Below are positions 34,057 to 42,932 of a stretch of 48,173 nucleotides of DNA, in pieces. This DNA comes from Gemmatimonadaceae bacterium. Lineage in GTDB: Bacteria; Gemmatimonadota; Gemmatimonadetes; Gemmatimonadales; Gemmatimonadaceae. Location: the NCBI GenBank assembly GCA_025929535.1, contig JAICLZ010000030.1, positions 1-48,173 on the forward strand. Direction: 5' to 3'. Every line of letters starts with the position of its first letter. Positions within the stretch are counted from its first letter, which is position 1. A program made the translations under genes and the position numbers. Below the pieces are notes generated by a model, which searched no databases, was not told the DNA's origin, and saw only the letters and a list, made by a program, of their open reading frames with translations.

Positions 34057-35019
34057 TCAGCCTTCGAGCAACGACCGGCGCAACACCTCGGGGTTGAGCA
34101 GTCCACCGTGGAATGTCTTCCCGGTGGTGGCGCTCGTGAGCCACACCTCCGCGGGGCTGAACAGCAGCTTGTCGATCTTGTAGAAGTCGCCGTCGTAGCG
34201 CTTGAACGTCTCGTAGAACGGCGTGCCGTAATCGCTCGAGGAAGAAGCCGGCATTTTCGCGGCAAGATCCGCGAGCTCTTCGTCCGTTCCGTCGATGACG
34301 AACGATGTTTGGCCGCCGTAGAGGATGCAGTCGTTCGTGCGGCCGATCGCGCGCAGATCGTTCTTCGCCAGTGTGGGAAGCGGTGCCGTGCCGATGCCGC
34401 TCACCACGCGGCGCACATCGAAGCCCAGCACCTCCATCTTGTGCATTCCAGTTTCCAGCACGCGCGCGACCACCTGCACTCCGCCGGCGAGGCTGGCGGT
34501 GGGTGCGATCGCGAAGGTGAGCTGCGATGGCTGCAGCGATGCCTTTTGTGCGACGAGTGCCACTGCTTCCTCGCTGGGAATGGCGCGCCCTTCGAGCACG
34601 AGCACACCGCGTGCAGCCGTCTCGGCATAGTCGAGCTTCTCGAAGAGCTCCTTCTCCACGCGCGCGTGCGCGCGCAGCGGCCCGGACGCCATTGCGAAAT
34701 ACTTGCCCACCGAGAGCGCCCACCCGGCGTACTGCGAAGCCATGCACGATACCGCCGGATGATCGGTCCACACTTCGATACCAGGCATCGCGCTCCCTCC
34801 GATCTCCAGCTGCGCGAAGCGAATGTGTCCGAGGCCGCCCATGCAGAGCTCCGCGAGGCCGATGCCGGCTCCGTAGCCACCGCGCACGTCGATCCCGGCA
34901 TCGATCACGCGCGCGCGCGACGGCAGCATCTGCACGGAGAGCCGCAGCTCGTCCGCGCGCGCAGCGAGATCGTCCGCGATCTTCCACGCGCGCTCGTTGA
35001 GATTCAACACGCTCATCAT
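34057..35019 (-). CDS. mch: Methenyl-H4MPT cyclohydrolase
   Basis: A 320-residue Mch that hydrolyses methenyl-H4MPT to N5-formyl-H4MPT. Characteristic stretches are GGYGAGIGLAELCMGGLG, QLTFAIAPTASLAGGVQVVAR and TNDCILYGGQTSF. The ATG at 35019 (or the next ATG, 35016) overlaps the fhcC stop, so fhcC and mch are coupled. It is the third oxidation step after Fae and MtdB. Confidence 0.95.
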   Translation of the reverse strand: MMSVLNLNERAWKIADDLAARADELRLSVQMLPSRARVIDAGIDVRGGYGAGIGLAELCMGGLGHIRFAQLEIGGSAMPGIEVWTDHPAVSCMASQYAGWALSVGKYFAMASGPLRAHARVEKELFEKLDYAETAARGVLVLEGRAIPSEEAVALVAQKASLQPSQLTFAIAPTASLAGGVQVVARVLETGMHKMEVLGFDVRRVVSGIGTAPLPTLAKNDLRAIGRTNDCILYGGQTSFVIDGTDEELADLAAKMPASSSSDYGTPFYETFKRYDGDFYKIDKLLFSPAEVWLTSATTGKTFHGGLLNPEVLRRSLLEG

Positions 35020-35834
35020 GTCGCCTGCCATTCGAGAATTTCTCCTTTGCCGATCTCGGCGAGGTCGCCGCTGTACCGTTTGTACAGGCCGTGCAGATGC
35101 GCATCGTCCACGGAAAGTGCGAAACGATCGCGGAGGAACAGCAGCATCAGCAAGAGATGGGGAGGACGATAGGTGCACGCGTACGCATACGTGTGCGGTA
35201 CGCGCACGCCGCCGAGCGCGACGATCGAGCCGCGCTTGTTGCCTGCGCCCACGCCGTCGCCGATTGCACCGGCAACGATGATGTTCCCGGCGATCATCCC
35301 GAGGCCCGCGAACGGACCAGCGGCCGCACAGCAGAGAACTCCGCGCCGCATGCGTGCGCCGGCTTCTCGCCCGGCGCTGCCTCGCACGATGATGTGGCCG
35401 CCCGTCATGCCCTTCGGCGCGCCCTGCAGCGCACCTCCGGCGCGATCGCCCACATCACCCGCGATCACGAGCGAGCCGCCGGACATCGCGCTCCCCGCAT
35501 CGTCGGCGGCACTTCCCTGCACCGCGATCGCTCCGCCCTGCATGCGCGCACCCACCGAATTGCCGATCGCGCCGTGAATCTCGAGCGCTCCAGCCGACAT
35601 CATGCTCCCAACGCCGTGGAGCTTCGCCAGATCCCCCTCGAGCACGACGGTCTGCGCACGCTCGCCGCTCACCGAGAACACATCGCCGAGCGCAACGGGG
35701 TGGCGGCCATCCCAGAGGCGCAGCGCAGAGATCTCCTGCGCGCTGCGCGCTGCGAGGTGATCGACGGAGATCACCTCCGCATCGAGCGCGCGTTCGAGCG
35801 GGGCGCGCAGGGTGAGCGTGATACGATCGCTCAC
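35016..35834 (-). CDS. fhcC: Formyltransferase/hydrolase complex subunit C
   Basis: A 272-residue beta-helix subunit with the repeated GxxGxxxGxxM pattern of FwdC/FhcC (for example GAIGNSVGARMQGG, GSAGREAGARMRRG). FhcC is a structural part of the bacterial Fhc complex that converts formyl-H4MPT to formate. It is flanked by fhcD and mch with 4-base overlaps. Confidence 0.94.
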   Translation of the reverse strand: MSDRITLTLRAPLERALDAEVISVDHLAARSAQEISALRLWDGRHPVALGDVFSVSGERAQTVVLEGDLAKLHGVGSMMSAGALEIHGAIGNSVGARMQGGAIAVQGSAADDAGSAMSGGSLVIAGDVGDRAGGALQGAPKGMTGGHIIVRGSAGREAGARMRRGVLCCAAAGPFAGLGMIAGNIIVAGAIGDGVGAGNKRGSIVALGGVRVPHTYAYACTYRPPHLLLMLLFLRDRFALSVDDAHLHGLYKRYSGDLAEIGKGEILEWQAT

Positions 35835-36775
35835 GCCGGCGCCGAAGCCTTGGACGCGTCCGCCTTCGGCGCGTCGTCCAGATCACCGCTCATGATTTTG
35901 CGCAGATGGAAGTGATACGGACCGAGCTTGCCTCCGTAGTTGCCCGCGGTGATCGAATGCACACCCGCGCGGCACGCGGCATCGATGCCCGACTGCATCG
36001 CAGCCGCGATCGAGCGGAAGTCGAGTCCATCGAGCACGATCTCGAGCACGGAGTTCACACCTTCGGGCAGCGCGGTCTGCGTGATCGCGCGCAGGGTGGG
36101 TGCGAACGCATCGTTCGAGGACGCGATCATCCCCTTGTACTTCTTCGCACCCACCTTGCTCCCGCTCCGTACGATGCCGCCCGGGAATGGAAGAATCACT
36201 CCGGGCATTCCCGCCATCGCGTCCACCGCCGCCTCGGCCGCATCGAGCGCCACTTCCGCACTCTCGGCCAGGATCAGGAAGTTGCCCCCGCCAACGCCCT
36301 TCGCCTTGCCGAACGTCTCCTGGATGAGGAACTCGCCCTCCATCACGGGCACGCGCCAGTAGCGCTGGCCGTCGATCATTTTGCTCGCCTGGAAGCCGTC
36401 GCCGAAGGTGCGCAGCGGTTTCCCGATCGCAAGGCGATCCGCAGAGTCCGGGAGCCCATCGAAGCACGCCGTGGTCGGGCAGGTGAGCACCGTCTGTCCG
36501 ATGCGCTCGATCACGCGCCTGGGAAGACTGTCCGAATCCATGGTGAACAGGAGCACGCTGATACCGGGCCGGCCATCGGGCGTTTCCGAAGGCGCGAGCT
36601 CGCGCTCGACCGCCGCTTCGCACTTGCACGCGATCACGGAGGTGGCAAAGCCCGTGAGCTTGTTCGCGGACTCGCGTGCCCACTTTTGATTCTTCGCCGT
36701 GATGATGATGCGCACGCCGCGCATCCCGAACGCCTCGGCGAACGTGTCGTCGATCTGCACGCCGCGAATGTCCAT
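35831..36775 (-). CDS. fhcD: Formylmethanofuran-H4MPT formyltransferase, Fhc subunit D
   Basis: A 314-residue Ftr family protein. MDIRGVQIDDTFAEAFGMRG is the conserved start; FGKAKGVGGGNFLI and HSITAGNYGGKLGPYHFHL are family landmarks. It moves the formyl group from H4MPT to the methanofuran-type cofactor. It ends in an Ala/Lys-rich tail. It starts at the fhcA stop. Confidence 0.95.
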   Translation of the reverse strand: MDIRGVQIDDTFAEAFGMRGVRIIITAKNQKWARESANKLTGFATSVIACKCEAAVERELAPSETPDGRPGISVLLFTMDSDSLPRRVIERIGQTVLTCPTTACFDGLPDSADRLAIGKPLRTFGDGFQASKMIDGQRYWRVPVMEGEFLIQETFGKAKGVGGGNFLILAESAEVALDAAEAAVDAMAGMPGVILPFPGGIVRSGSKVGAKKYKGMIASSNDAFAPTLRAITQTALPEGVNSVLEIVLDGLDFRSIAAAMQSGIDAACRAGVHSITAGNYGGKLGPYHFHLRKIMSGDLDDAPKADASKASAPA

Positions 36776-38421
36776 CAGCCCGCTCCCGTGGGCACGGGCG
36801 TGTCGCGCAACCCGGTGACCGGATAATTCGCGAGCTGAACGGAGGAATACGCCTCGAAGTACTTGCCGAGATCGCGCAGCAGCGCGTCATCGTACCCGGG
36901 CTGCACGAAGATTCGCTTGCCGGATGGCGCGCGTCGCAATTGTCCCTCCTCGACTACCAGGGTGCCGGCCTTGAGCACGTATCTCGGCGTCGAGAACATC
37001 TTCGCGTAATCGGCATCGCGGCTGTAGATCGTGATGTCCGCGTCTGCGCCTGCGCCGAGATGCCCCTTGTGCGGCAGCCCGAGCTGGCGGGCCGGACCCG
37101 CCCGCGTGATGATCGCGATCTCGTTGAGCGTGTATTCGCGCGTGATGCCGTCGGCGAGTGCACTTCCGGCGAGCATCTTCTGATTGACGCCCTTCAGCTT
37201 CTCGTCGCGGTATGCGCGGTCCATGAGCAGCCGAATGAGATCCGGATAGCTCATGAAGGATCCGCCGTTCGGATGGTCGGTGGAGAGCACCATGCGCCAC
37301 GGATCGGCGGAGAGCAGGAAGAGCTCGAGGCCGATCACCCACTGCAGCGACGAGATGGCGGCCTTCTCCCTGTAGCTGTAGGGCACGATGCCGCAGCCGG
37401 TCTCGAGCTCGACATCGGCGTTGATCCACTTCTTGCCTGTGCTCATGTGCAGCAGATACTCGACCGCGCCATCCGCGGTGAGCGTCGTCGCATCGCCGAA
37501 CATGACCTGCCCCACATCGCCCGTGATCTCCGGATGCCCATTCACGTACTCGACGATTTGCCGGGCCGCGGAGCTCCACGATTTTCCGCGCTCTCCACCG
37601 TAGCTGTGGAACTGCAGGTGCGTGAAGTGCGCGCGGCGGCCCTCGAGCGCACGCATGGTATCGAGCGTCATGGCCGAGTTTCCGGCGACACCGAGGTTGT
37701 TGCAGTGGATGTGCGTCGGATGCGGCAGGCCGAGCTCGATCGAGGCGTCGGCGAGCACCTCGAGGATGCGTCGTGGAGTGACGTTCGATGTGCCGACCGG
37801 GTCATCGAGCGTCTTCACCTCGCGCACGTTGCGCTTCCACAGCTCGATGCCGCCCGGGTTCACGATCTTGATCGCGTACCCGCCCGTCGACTCGAGAACC
37901 CACGCGGCGTAGTCCCGTGCGCGACGGATCTCGTTCGCGGCGATCTGTCGATGCAGATACTGATCGTTGCCAAGCAGCGCGAAGAAACCGCCATCGATGA
38001 TCGGCGTGTCATCGAATTCGGCGTGAGTCTGTCGGGCGGATGCGGGTGCGACGGCGGCATCGAACACGGTCGTGTAGCCGAGCCCTGCGTACCGATAGCC
38101 GGTGGTGAACGTGCTCGGGACGGTGCCGCCGCTGCCGGACCGCGGAATCGTGCCGTCCTCGAGGGCCGGTGCACGCACGGGATCGAGCGTGTGCTCCTCC
38201 GGCAGCAAGCGGCGTCCGAGCGTCACGCTCGCCGACGCGACGTGCGCGTGCATGTCGATGCCGCCCGCCATGACGACCATTCCGTCCGCCCTCAGCACGG
38301 GTGCGTCGCCGGGAAGCGAGGCCACGATGCGGCCGTCATCGATGCAGATGTCACGCACGTCGCCATCGATTCCGTTTGCGGGATCGTGGATCGCACCGCC
38401 GGTGATCCGCAGCTGCGTCAT
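36775..38421 (-). CDS. fhcA: Formylmethanofuran dehydrogenase-type hydrolase, Fhc subunit A
   Basis: A 548-residue amidohydrolase subunit that splits formyl-cofactor to formate. The binuclear metal site shows His58 and His60 (DMHAH), probable carboxylated Lys185 (AIKIVNPGG), His237 and His239 (HIHCNNLG) and Asp in LSTDHPNGG. The length fits FhcA. Its ATG overlaps the fhcB stop by 4 bases. Confidence 0.95.
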   Translation of the reverse strand: MTQLRITGGAIHDPANGIDGDVRDICIDDGRIVASLPGDAPVLRADGMVVMAGGIDMHAHVASASVTLGRRLLPEEHTLDPVRAPALEDGTIPRSGSGGTVPSTFTTGYRYAGLGYTTVFDAAVAPASARQTHAEFDDTPIIDGGFFALLGNDQYLHRQIAANEIRRARDYAAWVLESTGGYAIKIVNPGGIELWKRNVREVKTLDDPVGTSNVTPRRILEVLADASIELGLPHPTHIHCNNLGVAGNSAMTLDTMRALEGRRAHFTHLQFHSYGGERGKSWSSAARQIVEYVNGHPEITGDVGQVMFGDATTLTADGAVEYLLHMSTGKKWINADVELETGCGIVPYSYREKAAISSLQWVIGLELFLLSADPWRMVLSTDHPNGGSFMSYPDLIRLLMDRAYRDEKLKGVNQKMLAGSALADGITREYTLNEIAIITRAGPARQLGLPHKGHLGAGADADITIYSRDADYAKMFSTPRYVLKAGTLVVEEGQLRRAPSGKRIFVQPGYDDALLRDLGKYFEAYSSVQLANYPVTGLRDTPVPTGAG

Positions 38422-39689
38422 GCAGCACCTCCCTTCGCGGCGATAGCGGCGCCGAGTGCCTTGAGCAGCGATGCGGTGTCCCGGGGCGTTGGCAGCACCG
38501 CGCGGAGCGGCAGTGGAACGTCGTCGGTGCGAAAGGCCATTCCCGATTCATGGATACTGGCGACACCGGTATCGATGCGGATGCTCGCGTCCACCGCGCT
38601 CTCGCTCGCGCGCGGTCCGATCGCGATCGTGCGTATGCCGCGCAACGCGCCCGCGACCGACGGCGGAAGCGCCGATGTTGCGCCGATGAGGAGTACTGCA
38701 TCGAAGGCGCCGCGCGCGAGGCGTGAGAGCGTGGCGTCCTCGGGAGCGTACCTTGGAGCGCCACGGGAGAAGTCGACCGCCATCGGGAATCCCGTCTGCC
38801 AGGTGAGCACCGTGTCGGCACCGTTGCGATTGCCACCCGCCCGCAGCGTGCAGAGCGCCGCGCGCGTGGGCGCGTTGAGCGATTGCGTGAGCGCGATGAG
38901 CGAGTCCGCACGCATGGCCGGCAATTCCACGGCCTGCGGAGCCGACTCGCCGTCAGTCACGATCACGGCGTACTTCGCCCGAGTCAACCGCGACGCGAGC
39001 TCCGTGACGCGGGCGAGGATCGGCCCGCCGCCCAAGGTTCGGCCCGCGAGATACCCGCGCAACGACGCGACAAAGAGGGATTCTTCCTCGGCCGTCATCT
39101 GGATGCGCACGTCGGCATCATCGGGCCCTCGCTGCGAACCGACATCCACAGCGATGACCGTACGATCGGCACGTCCGTTGGGCACGTGCACTCCCGCGGG
39201 ATCGGGCGCGTAGCGACTCTGAAAGCGGGGATAGCTGAGCACCGGATCGACGGCCCAGAAGACCAGCACGTCAGCTCGATTTCGGATCTCGCCCAGCGTC
39301 GCGCCCGCGCGGCCGCGCCGCTGCGCCGCCAGAATACCTGCGGACGCCGTTGCCGATGTCACGCCGTCGACGAAGGCATGCAGCTGGTCAGCAATCGCGA
39401 CCGCAGCGCGCTGCGCCTCGCTCGTGAGATCGGGCGCGAGATAGACGAGTGGCGCGCGCGCCGCTCGCAGCGCATCCGCGATCTCGCCGACGACGTCTTC
39501 GATGGCGGTGGTACGTCCTCCGAGTACGGCGCCAGGGAGCGAGCCGTCTCCGAACCAGCGAAGCCCGAGCGGGCACGCATTGCGTGCCTCCGTGATGCGC
39601 CCGCCATCGACGACCACCGTGATGTCATCGCACGCGCATCCGCATCCGAGGCAGACGGCATTCTCGACGATTCGTGCGGTTCCGCTCAC
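38418..39689 (-). CDS. fhcB: Fhc subunit B, formylmethanofuran dehydrogenase B-like
   Basis: A 423-residue protein of the molybdopterin-enzyme-derived B subunit. N-terminal Cys13, Cys16, Cys20 and Cys39 (CLGCGCACDD, NACP) match the iron-sulfur motif of archaeal FwdB. The catalytic Cys motif of FwdB (from memory, TASVCHGPS) is replaced by SATASAG, so it should not reduce CO2. The start is GTG 39689, overlapping the previous stop (GTGA); the longer frame reads unrelated sequence. The order here is fhcB-A-D-C. Confidence 0.9.
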   Translation of the reverse strand: MSGTARIVENAVCLGCGCACDDITVVVDGGRITEARNACPLGLRWFGDGSLPGAVLGGRTTAIEDVVGEIADALRAARAPLVYLAPDLTSEAQRAAVAIADQLHAFVDGVTSATASAGILAAQRRGRAGATLGEIRNRADVLVFWAVDPVLSYPRFQSRYAPDPAGVHVPNGRADRTVIAVDVGSQRGPDDADVRIQMTAEEESLFVASLRGYLAGRTLGGGPILARVTELASRLTRAKYAVIVTDGESAPQAVELPAMRADSLIALTQSLNAPTRAALCTLRAGGNRNGADTVLTWQTGFPMAVDFSRGAPRYAPEDATLSRLARGAFDAVLLIGATSALPPSVAGALRGIRTIAIGPRASESAVDASIRIDTGVASIHESGMAFRTDDVPLPLRAVLPTPRDTASLLKALGAAIAAKGGAA

Positions 39690-40843
39690 GCGCTCTTGCG
39701 ACGCATTCGTCCCTCGACCTCTGCAAACCGTATCCGCGCGAGCCGCACGAGGGCGGCATGGCAGAGCGCACTCGTGCGCCCACTCGCGAAGATAGTGCAA
39801 ATCGGGCTTCCGCGCGCGATGCGCTCGCCAGGGACGGGAACGTCACGGACACCATCGTCCGCGAGCCAGCGATCGGTGTCGCCGAGCACGACGGGACGAC
39901 GGGCGTACAGCACCGCCTTCCCGTGAGCGATGGTCGGTGTGTGTGCGATCATGCCCGGCGAGCTCGCGAGCGCCGCGGTGCATCCGGCGACGTGCGCGAG
40001 CCAGATCGAGATTCCCGTCGCTCGCTCGACGAGCTCCATCGAGGCGGTGGGACGAGGATTCACCTCGATTGCGTACGGGATCGCGCCGCGTGCAATGAAG
40101 TCGATGCCGCAGACGCCACGCAGCGAGAACTCGCGCGTAACGGTCGCGGCGAGCGAGCACGCGCTCGCGAACAACTCCGGATCGTGCGGCTCGAGGATGC
40201 TCCCGCAGTACGCGAAAGCCGTCGCCCCGAATGCCGAATCGCCCGAGAGCTGTCGCGTGAGCGCCAGCGGACGGATGTGCTCACCGTCAGCGGCGAAGAT
40301 GATGGAGCCCGCGCTGCCGCGAATGCGCTCCTGCACGATGGACGAGCGCGGCACAGGCATCCCCGGCGCCCAGCGCACGATGCCATGGCCGCCACCAGAG
40401 CGGCGCGGCTTGAGAAGCCACCGTGAGAGATCCGGAGCGCGCGGCGGCGATGCGCGCACGGCAGGCGTGTGCGCGCCGAGCCGCACAAGCGCGCGCGCGA
40501 GCGCCAGCGGATCGCGCACGCGGCGCAGCACCGCGGGTACGTTGCCGATGAGCGTGCGCCCGCGCGCGAGCGTCTCCACAGCAGCCGGCGAGTTCTCGAA
40601 GCTCGACACGTATGCCACGGCGCCGGCATCGACACCGCGGCTCGCGCGAGCCACGCGCATCGGATCGAAGCTGCCGTCATGGCCACGGGGAATCCGCACG
40701 ACGCGCGCGATGCGCTGGAGGTCGAGATCTCCATACGCATCGAGCGCGATCACTTCGGCACCGGCGCGCGCCGCCGATTCCGCGAGCGCGCGCACGGACA
40801 CGCCCGCGATCAGCACCGGGGGTGTGTTCGCTGCGCCGCTCAC
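39686..40843 (-). CDS. ATP-grasp ligase of the H4MPT/methanofuran island
   Basis: A 385-residue ATP-grasp protein. LKPRRSGGGHGIVRW is the ATP loop, and GIDFIARGAIPYAIEVNPRPTASMEL holds the metal ligands. Methanofuran synthesis needs a tyramine-glutamate ligase (MfnD, ATP-grasp), which is a good candidate; a related methylotroph ATP-grasp gene of unknown role is the alternative. The start GTG 40843 overlaps the DUF1464 stop (GTGA). Confidence 0.78.
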   Translation of the reverse strand: MSGAANTPPVLIAGVSVRALAESAARAGAEVIALDAYGDLDLQRIARVVRIPRGHDGSFDPMRVARASRGVDAGAVAYVSSFENSPAAVETLARGRTLIGNVPAVLRRVRDPLALARALVRLGAHTPAVRASPPRAPDLSRWLLKPRRSGGGHGIVRWAPGMPVPRSSIVQERIRGSAGSIIFAADGEHIRPLALTRQLSGDSAFGATAFAYCGSILEPHDPELFASACSLAATVTREFSLRGVCGIDFIARGAIPYAIEVNPRPTASMELVERATGISIWLAHVAGCTAALASSPGMIAHTPTIAHGKAVLYARRPVVLGDTDRWLADDGVRDVPVPGERIARGSPICTIFASGRTSALCHAALVRLARIRFAEVEGRMRRKSA

Positions 40844-41910
40844 AGGCCGAGTCGGCGAAGCGCGGTTTCCGGCGCGATGATCTTCAGATGATCGAGCACG
40901 GTGCCACTCGCGTCGCGAATGCCCATGACATCTGTGAGCACCGCGTGTCGTCCGCCGGCGAGACCATCCGCGATCAGCGCCGCGCCCTGCGCCGCTTCCT
41001 TCGCAACGGTCGCATAGCCGTGCAGCCGGCGCACCGGCGCGATCGTGCTCAAACGCAGGTGAAGCTCCCGCACGACACTCGGCGCGCGCGCCACGCGCCC
41101 CGAGAGCAGAATCTCGTATGGCGTGGACACCGAAACGCGGAGCGCGGCAACGGCTTTCACGGCGCTCTCGATGAAGGCCAGCCAGGCGGTGCTCTCCTCT
41201 TGTGACGTGCCCTGCGACAAGGCCTCGAGCGACACATCGGATCGCCCGACGATGCTCTCGACGCCGCCGCGGAAGAGAAGCTCCTTCGTGATCGTGCCAG
41301 CGAGGAACGCAACCTCGCCATCGAGCGCACCCGCGGCGCGCATGCCGAGCGGCCCCGCGCTTCCGCCGGCCCCATCGACGATCCGGCCCTCGTGCACCGC
41401 AACGGCCGCGCTGAAGGCGCCACCAAGCTCGAGCAGGATGAACGAGACCTCGTTGAGCGCGCATCCGCGCCGTGAGCTCTGCTCCCGGATGCCGAGCGCC
41501 GCTGCACACAGCTTGTCCGCGGTACCGAGATCGACGCGATTGATCTTGCGGTGCGCCGGCACCGACGCGAGATGGATCACGCCCGGAGTGAACACCACGG
41601 GCAGCTCGGCCTCCACCATCGCGGCCGCGAGTGCGCGGAGCCCGCCAATTCCGCCGTGCTCTCCCGGGGCGGAGAGATACGCGAGCCGCAGTGCGCGGTC
41701 ATCCGCGGCGGCGACGGTGGTGAGGGGAAGGCCGTAGCCCGAGGGGCCGGCTATCAGATCCGCACCCAGGTCGCGGAGCATCTTCGCAAACGCCGCGGGG
41801 TCTGCGAGTGCCTCCGCGGTGGGGAACGAGCGATCGAGCACGAGTGCGCCATCATCGAGTGCGCACACATCGATGCTGATGGTGCCGGGGTCGATGCCGA
41901 CGGCGAGCAC
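40840..41910 (-). CDS. DUF1464 family protein
   Basis: A 356-residue protein with MLAVGIDPGTISIDVCAL at the N-terminus, an ASKHA-type phosphate loop, and LELGGAFSAAVAV near the middle. DUF1464 occurs in methanogens and H4MPT-using bacteria, but its reaction is unknown. It lies between mtdB and the ATP-grasp gene in tight coupling, so a role in cofactor synthesis is likely. Confidence 0.8.
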   Translation of the reverse strand: MLAVGIDPGTISIDVCALDDGALVLDRSFPTAEALADPAAFAKMLRDLGADLIAGPSGYGLPLTTVAAADDRALRLAYLSAPGEHGGIGGLRALAAAMVEAELPVVFTPGVIHLASVPAHRKINRVDLGTADKLCAAALGIREQSSRRGCALNEVSFILLELGGAFSAAVAVHEGRIVDGAGGSAGPLGMRAAGALDGEVAFLAGTITKELLFRGGVESIVGRSDVSLEALSQGTSQEESTAWLAFIESAVKAVAALRVSVSTPYEILLSGRVARAPSVVRELHLRLSTIAPVRRLHGYATVAKEAAQGAALIADGLAGGRHAVLTDVMGIRDASGTVLDHLKIIAPETALRRLGL

Positions 41911-41934
41911 GTGCGGATTCGGTGTGTGTTGGCG

Positions 41935-42798
41935 CTACTTCTTCATGATCTCTTTCGCCACGTCCTCGATCGTTTCGGCGTCCAGCACGAGGTCGTTGCG
42001 CGAGAACAGCCGCGCGATGCATTCCTTGTGCACCTTCATCTTGAAGTTGCCGATGCCGAGCGCGCCGAATGCGATCGCGCCCTCGCGCGTGGCGCCGTCG
42101 TCGTTCACCTCCACCCCTTCGACGCCGAGTGGCGGCACGGCGTTGAGATCCACCACGACCTTGGCCTTCCCCGCCCACGCCGCACGCGGCACCAGCATGA
42201 TCCCCGCGGGGCCCGCGTTCAGCAGCACCTCGTTGCCCTCGATGGCGCCCGCGGCCTGCGACGCCTCGCGCAGCGGCACCGAATGGACCGTTCCGCCGAA
42301 GCGGTCACAGATCTCCTTCGATACGCGCTCGCCGTCTTCCGGCTTGCGCGAGGTGATCGTGACGTCCGCGCCGGCTTTCGCGAAGAGGCCGGCGGCGCGC
42401 GTGCCCACGGGTCCCGTGCCCGCGGTGACGACGATCCTGCGCCCTCTCACGCTGCCGCCGAGCGCCTGCGTGATTTTCACGACGGCGGCGACGGCCGTGG
42501 TGTTCGAGCCGTTGGAGTCGAGCATCGTCGAGACGCGCATCGGGCCGAAGAACGCCTTGTTCGCGGCGGCGAGGAGCTTCTCGCCTGCGGACATGTCCGC
42601 ACCGCCGATGAAGATCGCGGTGTTCTTCAGATCCTTCGGGCCGCGCGTGAAGATGCATCCGTGCACGAGATCGCGAACCTCGTTCTCAGTGACACCGCCC
42701 TCGCTCATGATGCGGTCGGCGCCCGCATCGTAGGCGACAACCTGGTCGAAGACGCTCGGAAGACGCGAGCTGTCGAGCTGCAGCAGGAGTTTGAGCAT
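41935..42798 (-). CDS. mtdB: NAD(P)-dependent methylene-H4MPT dehydrogenase
   Basis: A 287-residue MtdB/MtdA family enzyme. The nucleotide-binding site is VVTAGTGPVGTRAAGLFA (about residues 122-139), and SNTTAVAAVVK precedes it. It oxidises methylene-H4MPT to methenyl-H4MPT with NAD(P)+. The gene is in an H4MPT locus, so MtdB rather than the H4F-specific type is assumed. The start is ATG 42798 at MLKLLLQLD. A large hairpin separates it from fae. Confidence 0.93.
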   Translation of the reverse strand: MLKLLLQLDSSRLPSVFDQVVAYDAGADRIMSEGGVTENEVRDLVHGCIFTRGPKDLKNTAIFIGGADMSAGEKLLAAANKAFFGPMRVSTMLDSNGSNTTAVAAVVKITQALGGSVRGRRIVVTAGTGPVGTRAAGLFAKAGADVTITSRKPEDGERVSKEICDRFGGTVHSVPLREASQAAGAIEGNEVLLNAGPAGIMLVPRAAWAGKAKVVVDLNAVPPLGVEGVEVNDDGATREGAIAFGALGIGNFKMKVHKECIARLFSRNDLVLDAETIEDVAKEIMKK

Positions 42799-42856
42799 GG
42801 TGACGGGCGGGATGAGGGTGGTCCGGAGTCGAATGCGAAAGCTACTACGGCCGAAA

Positions 42857-42893
42857 CACATCGAGGGGCGAGATATCCTCGCCCCTCGATGTG
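42857..42893 (-). terminator. Perfect 16-bp hairpin between fae and mtdB
   Basis: CACATCGAGGGGCGAG (42857-42872) pairs perfectly with its complement at 42878-42893 over a 5-base loop. On the minus strand TTTC follows. It probably ends most fae transcripts and lets fae be expressed more than the rest of the island. Confidence 0.75.
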
Positions 42894-42932
42894 CAGTGCC
42901 CGCTACACGGCGTGACGCGAAGCGCCATGCCG

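Noticed and set aside
39686-41509. 607-codon reading of the ATP-grasp gene
   Set aside because: The first ~220 residues are an out-of-frame read of DUF1464; the coupled GTG at 40843 gives the proper ATP-grasp protein.
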